NCBI GenBank assembly: GCA_900541495.1
Contig: UQKC01000023.1
Span: 1 to 34,823, forward strand
Direction: 5' to 3'
DNA: 34,823 nt
Source: an uncultured Ruminococcus sp.
GTDB lineage: Bacteria > Bacillota > Clostridia > Oscillospirales > Ruminococcaceae
The translations under genes and the position numbers were made by a program. This document shows, piece by piece, positions 32,619-34,823 of the stretch; position 1 is the stretch's first letter, and each line of letters begins with the position of its first letter. The notes beneath the pieces are model-generated. The model worked only from the letters and a program-made list of their open reading frames with translations, had not been told where the DNA came from and did not search any database.

Positions 32619-33605
32619 TCATTCAATTTCAAGCCTGCTTCTTTCAAGAAACAGCTTTATCACAGTGCCGCTGTCACCGCTTTCCGCGGTTATCTTGTGT
32701 CCGAGCTTGCCGCATATTCGTCTGCACAGATACAGACCTATGCCGCTCGCCTTTTTGTCAAGCCTGCCGTTGCAGCCCGTGTAGCCTTTTTCAAATATTC
32801 GCGGAAGATCTTCGGGGGCAATGCCTATTCCCGTGTCCCTTATGCAAAGCGTAAGCGGCTCTTCGCAGTATATCTCGACCTCACCCGACGGAGTGTATTT
32901 CACAGCGTTTGATATGACCTGCTCAATGACGAAAAGAAGCCATTTTTCATCGGTGAGAACAGTCTTTTCAAGCGGCTTATAGACAAGCTTTAACTGCCTG
33001 CGAATAAACTGCGATGAGAATTTCCGCACAGCCTGCTTTACGATGCTGTCAAGGTCATATTCCTTTATCACAAGGTCGGTGCTGTCGCTGTCAAGGCGAA
33101 GATAGCAAAGCACCATTTCGGCATACTGCTCTATTTTCTGCAAATTTTCCGAAAGCTCACTGTATTCGGGACTGTCGCCGTTCTGCAGGATAAGACCCAT
33201 TGCGGCGATAGGCGTTTTTATCTGATGCACCCACATCGTGTAGTAGTCGGTCATATCCGAAAGCTTCTTGGCGGCCTCATTTTCCGCCGATCTCAGCGAA
33301 TCACAGAGGGTATTTATAAGCCTTGTATAGTCCTCTTCAATGCCACTTTGGGGCAATGGGATATTTTCCGCCGAAAGAGTTATCTCATCGGCAAGCTTTT
33401 GCAGGATTTTTCGTCTTCGCTTATATGAAATAAAACCAACAGCTGTGAAAACCGCCCCGAAAAAGCCGCTTAAAACCGCGCCGTACAGCACGGGCGCAAG
33501 CGGCAGTTCATACAGCGAAAACACGACCGCAAAAACTACACATATAATGAGCCATACTATTATATTTTTCTTATGAGCCGATATAAATTCTCCGAACATC
33601 TTCAT
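32619..33605 (-). CDS. Intramembrane-sensing histidine kinase (BceS-like)
   Basis: A 328-residue membrane kinase. Two N-terminal helices (about 14-33 and 40-60) are joined by a very short loop, with no extracellular sensor domain. The dimerisation box MWVHQIKTPIAAM carries phospho-His127. ATPase motifs follow: N box EQVISNAVKYT, G1 DTGIGIAPEDL, F box RIFEKGYTG, and ASGIGLYLC. This is the BceS/intramembrane-sensing type, which reads the state of its ABC transporter rather than the drug. The ATG directly abuts the regulator stop (TAAATG). Confidence 0.92.
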   Translation of the reverse strand: MKMFGEFISAHKKNIIVWLIICVVFAVVFSLYELPLAPVLYGAVLSGFFGAVFTAVGFISYKRRRKILQKLADEITLSAENIPLPQSGIEEDYTRLINTLCDSLRSAENEAAKKLSDMTDYYTMWVHQIKTPIAAMGLILQNGDSPEYSELSENLQKIEQYAEMVLCYLRLDSDSTDLVIKEYDLDSIVKQAVRKFSSQFIRRQLKLVYKPLEKTVLTDEKWLLFVIEQVISNAVKYTPSGEVEIYCEEPLTLCIRDTGIGIAPEDLPRIFEKGYTGCNGRLDKKASGIGLYLCRRICGKLGHKITAESGDSGTVIKLFLERSRLEIE

Positions 33606-34277
33606 TTACTCCACAATATAACCCATACCCGATCTTGTTTCGATAAAATCGGCAAGTCCCGATCTTTCAAGCTTTTTCCGAAGCCTTGATACATTGACCG
33701 TGAGGGTGTTCTCGTCAACATAGCTGTCCGTTTCCCAAAGCTTGTTCATAAGAAAATTCCTGCTCACAACCTTTCCCTTATTTTCGAGCAGGGTCAGCAG
33801 GATACGGTACTCGTTCTTCGTAAGGTCTATTTTTTCGCCGTTGAAAGAGAGCGTTGCGTCGGACACGTTCAGCATCGCACCCTTATGAGCGATAACATTC
33901 GTTTCCGAACCGAAATCATAAGTTCGGCGAAGTATCGCCTGAATCTTCGCCATAAGAACGGTAAGGTCGAACGGCTTCGCAATAAAATCATCACCGCCCA
34001 TATTCATCGCCATAACGATATTCATATTATCCGAAGCGGAGGAAAGGAACATAACGGGAACTTTGGATATTCTGCGGATCTCCGAGCAGAAATAAAACCC
34101 GTTATAATACGGCAGACCGATATCCATTATCACAAGGTGGGGTGAGAACTCTGTAAACTCGGTCATTATATCCTTGAAATTCTCCGCGCACTTTGCTTCA
34201 AAGCCCCATTTTTCAAGGTGATTTTTTACGGCGTTTGCAATGGTGCGGTCGTCTTCTATTATAAGTATTTTGTACAT
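33606..34277 (-). CDS. OmpR-family response regulator (BceR-like)
   Basis: A 223-residue regulator. The receiver domain (1-115) has the acidic pair Glu8-Asp9-Asp10, phospho-acceptor Asp52 (VIMDIGLP), Ser/Thr in MFLSS and Lys in AKPFD. The winged-helix DNA-binding domain (about 125-223) shows LTKNEYRILLTLLENKGKVVS and NTLTVNVSRLRKKL, ending in RSGMGYIVE. The start follows AAGGAGA. It is the first gene of the Bce-like operon. Its likely target is the palindrome at 32603-32616. Confidence 0.93.
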   Translation of the reverse strand: MYKILIIEDDRTIANAVKNHLEKWGFEAKCAENFKDIMTEFTEFSPHLVIMDIGLPYYNGFYFCSEIRRISKVPVMFLSSASDNMNIVMAMNMGGDDFIAKPFDLTVLMAKIQAILRRTYDFGSETNVIAHKGAMLNVSDATLSFNGEKIDLTKNEYRILLTLLENKGKVVSRNFLMNKLWETDSYVDENTLTVNVSRLRKKLERSGLADFIETRSGMGYIVE

Positions 34278-34307
34278 TAAGGGTCTCCTTTTTTATGCTT
34301 TTCTTTT

Positions 34308-34336
34308 ATTATAGCATATAAAAAAGCATAATACAA
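34308..34336 (-). promoter_or_regulatory. Promoter of the regulator-kinase genes
   Basis: On the minus strand TTGTAT (34331-34336), 17 bp, TATAAT (34308-34313). The inverted words TTATGCTTTT and AAAAAGCATAA flank the -10 and could be an operator. Confidence 0.6.
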
Positions 34337-34371
34337 CTTAACAGAGAAAACATTTTCCCTCGATTTATTTT

Positions 34372-34680
34372 TTGAACATTGACTATATCCCTGCCGTATG
34401 CATTTCCGCCGCAAACACAACATCATCTGTTTCCGCTTCGGAAAGCGTCAGCCAAAACGTCAAGTACGGAAAGGTAACTTCGATAAGCGGAACAAAGATA
34501 AAGCTCGCACTCGGCGAATACACTGAAAAAGCTGCCCCTGACGGTATGCAGGACGGTCAGACACATCCGACACCTCCCGACGGAGACAGCAACGGCGGAA
34601 CACCTCCCGAGAAGCCTGAAAATGGCGGAAACGCACAAAGCCGCCCGAAAAGCCTGACGGCGGCAAGCTCGCAGCTGTAA
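34372..34680 (+). pseudogene. Remnant of a secreted Pro/Gly/Asp-rich protein
   Basis: About 102 codons without a plausible start. They begin in what looks like the end of a signal peptide (AVCISAANTTSSVSASE), continue with a short beta-strand stretch (YGKVTSISGTKIKLALGEY) and a Pro/Gly/Asp-rich stretch (PPDGDSNGGTPPEKPENGG). Near 34620-34640 the composition shifts frame: the next frame reads PPEKPDGGKLAAVK before a stop. The 5' end is missing (an in-frame stop lies shortly upstream with no ribosome site). It is probably a decayed gene with both a 5' deletion and a frameshift. Confidence 0.45.
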
Positions 34681-34720
34681 AATAATTCACGCTTGAACTT
34701 CATTTTCCCAAATAAACCAA

Positions 34721-34767
34721 AATATCTCCGCATACCATTCAAAAATGATATGCGGAGATATTATTTT
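34721..34767. terminator. Terminator after the remnant gene
   Basis: A perfect 14-bp inverted repeat AATATCTCCGCATA/TATGCGGAGATATT with a 14-base loop, followed by ATTTTG. Confidence 0.8.
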
Positions 34768-34769
34768 GT

Positions 34770-34823
34770 GGGGTTCTCTAAAAACCGAAACAAAATAATA
34801 CTTCGTATTATTCGCAAATTTTC
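34770..34823. mobile_element. MITE family B, left end (cut by window edge)
   Basis: GGGGTTCTCTAAAAACCG, then the AATAATAC/GTATTATT hairpin and TTCGCAAATTTTC. It matches the reverse complement of the long copy at 11791, including the part missing from the 18161 copy, so it may be a long-type copy. It inserts a few bases after a terminator stem. Confidence 0.75.

Overview
The window looks like a chromosomal segment of a Gram-positive anaerobe of the Clostridia, most likely a Ruminococcus-like member of the Oscillospiraceae. The reasons are strong AGGAGG-type ribosome sites, near-consensus TTGACA/TATAAT promoters, a class III (Firmicute) fructose-bisphosphatase, a Bce-type antimicrobial-peptide module and consistently moderate-GC coding sequence. 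The genetic code appears standard: TGA, TAA and TAG are all used as stops. No rRNA, tRNA, phage genes, CRISPR array or complete insertion sequence was seen. This is mostly ordinary core and accessory chromosome, seeded with two families of small non-autonomous mobile elements.

Layout, left to right. (1) 1-3305: a RodA/FtsW-type SEDS protein (minus) divergent from a P-loop ATPase and a YetF/DUF421 membrane protein (plus). (2) 3361-6780: a divergent glycosylation pair, a membrane PMT-like GT39 mannosyltransferase (minus) and a polyprenyl-phosphate GT2 (plus), with closely packed promoters. (3) 6788-10712: a 1000-residue LacZ beta-galactosidase divergent from an AraC-type regulator, with overlapping promoters. 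(4) 10719-11642: an HPP-like membrane protein gene broken by an in-frame TGA. (5) 12136-16210: a promoter, a 28-codon Cys/Met-rich leader ORF, an intrinsic terminator, a DUF1847 cysteine-rich protein, then a nitrate/sulfonate/taurine-type ABC transporter (permease, ATPase, lipoprotein). This is the best candidate for an undescribed regulatory system in the window. (6) 16214-24014: class III FBPase, and a fructose PTS operon fruR-fruK-fruA-ptsH-ptsI that carries the general PTS enzymes as well. (7) 24349-27592: mgtE behind a structured leader that holds a small GTG-started ORF and a strong terminator, then an EamA transporter and a PAP2 phosphatase. (8) 27593-28502: a zinc-ribbon membrane protein with an unusual Asp/Trp/Ser/Tyr tail. 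(9) 28532-34336: a Bce-like envelope-stress operon (response regulator, sensor kinase, ABC ATPase, FtsX-type permease, a small membrane peptide ORF, a GT51 peptidoglycan transglycosylase). (10) 34372-34823: a decayed secreted-protein remnant and a mobile-element end.

Mobile elements. Family A (161 bp, 17-bp terminal inverted repeats, 3-bp TNA duplications) has two apparently identical full copies and one shortened palindromic copy at the left edge. Family B (terminal repeats resembling GGGTTCTCTAAAAAC) has one long copy, one internally deleted copy and one cut by the right edge. One A copy sits inside the DUF1847-ABC operon. Another split what appears to have been an overlapping small-ORF/GT51 pair.

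How the genes work together. The fru operon imports and phosphorylates fructose using its own EI and HPr, and that HPr lacks the usual regulatory serine. The Bce-like kinase/regulator probably controls the ABC pair through a TTACA-N4-TGTAA box just upstream of the ATPase gene, and a transglycosylase acting on lipid II lies downstream. Two separate transcription units (DUF1847-ABC and mgtE) share a leader-ORF-plus-terminator layout that suggests attenuation. All functional statements are read from the sequence by eye; no database search was run.
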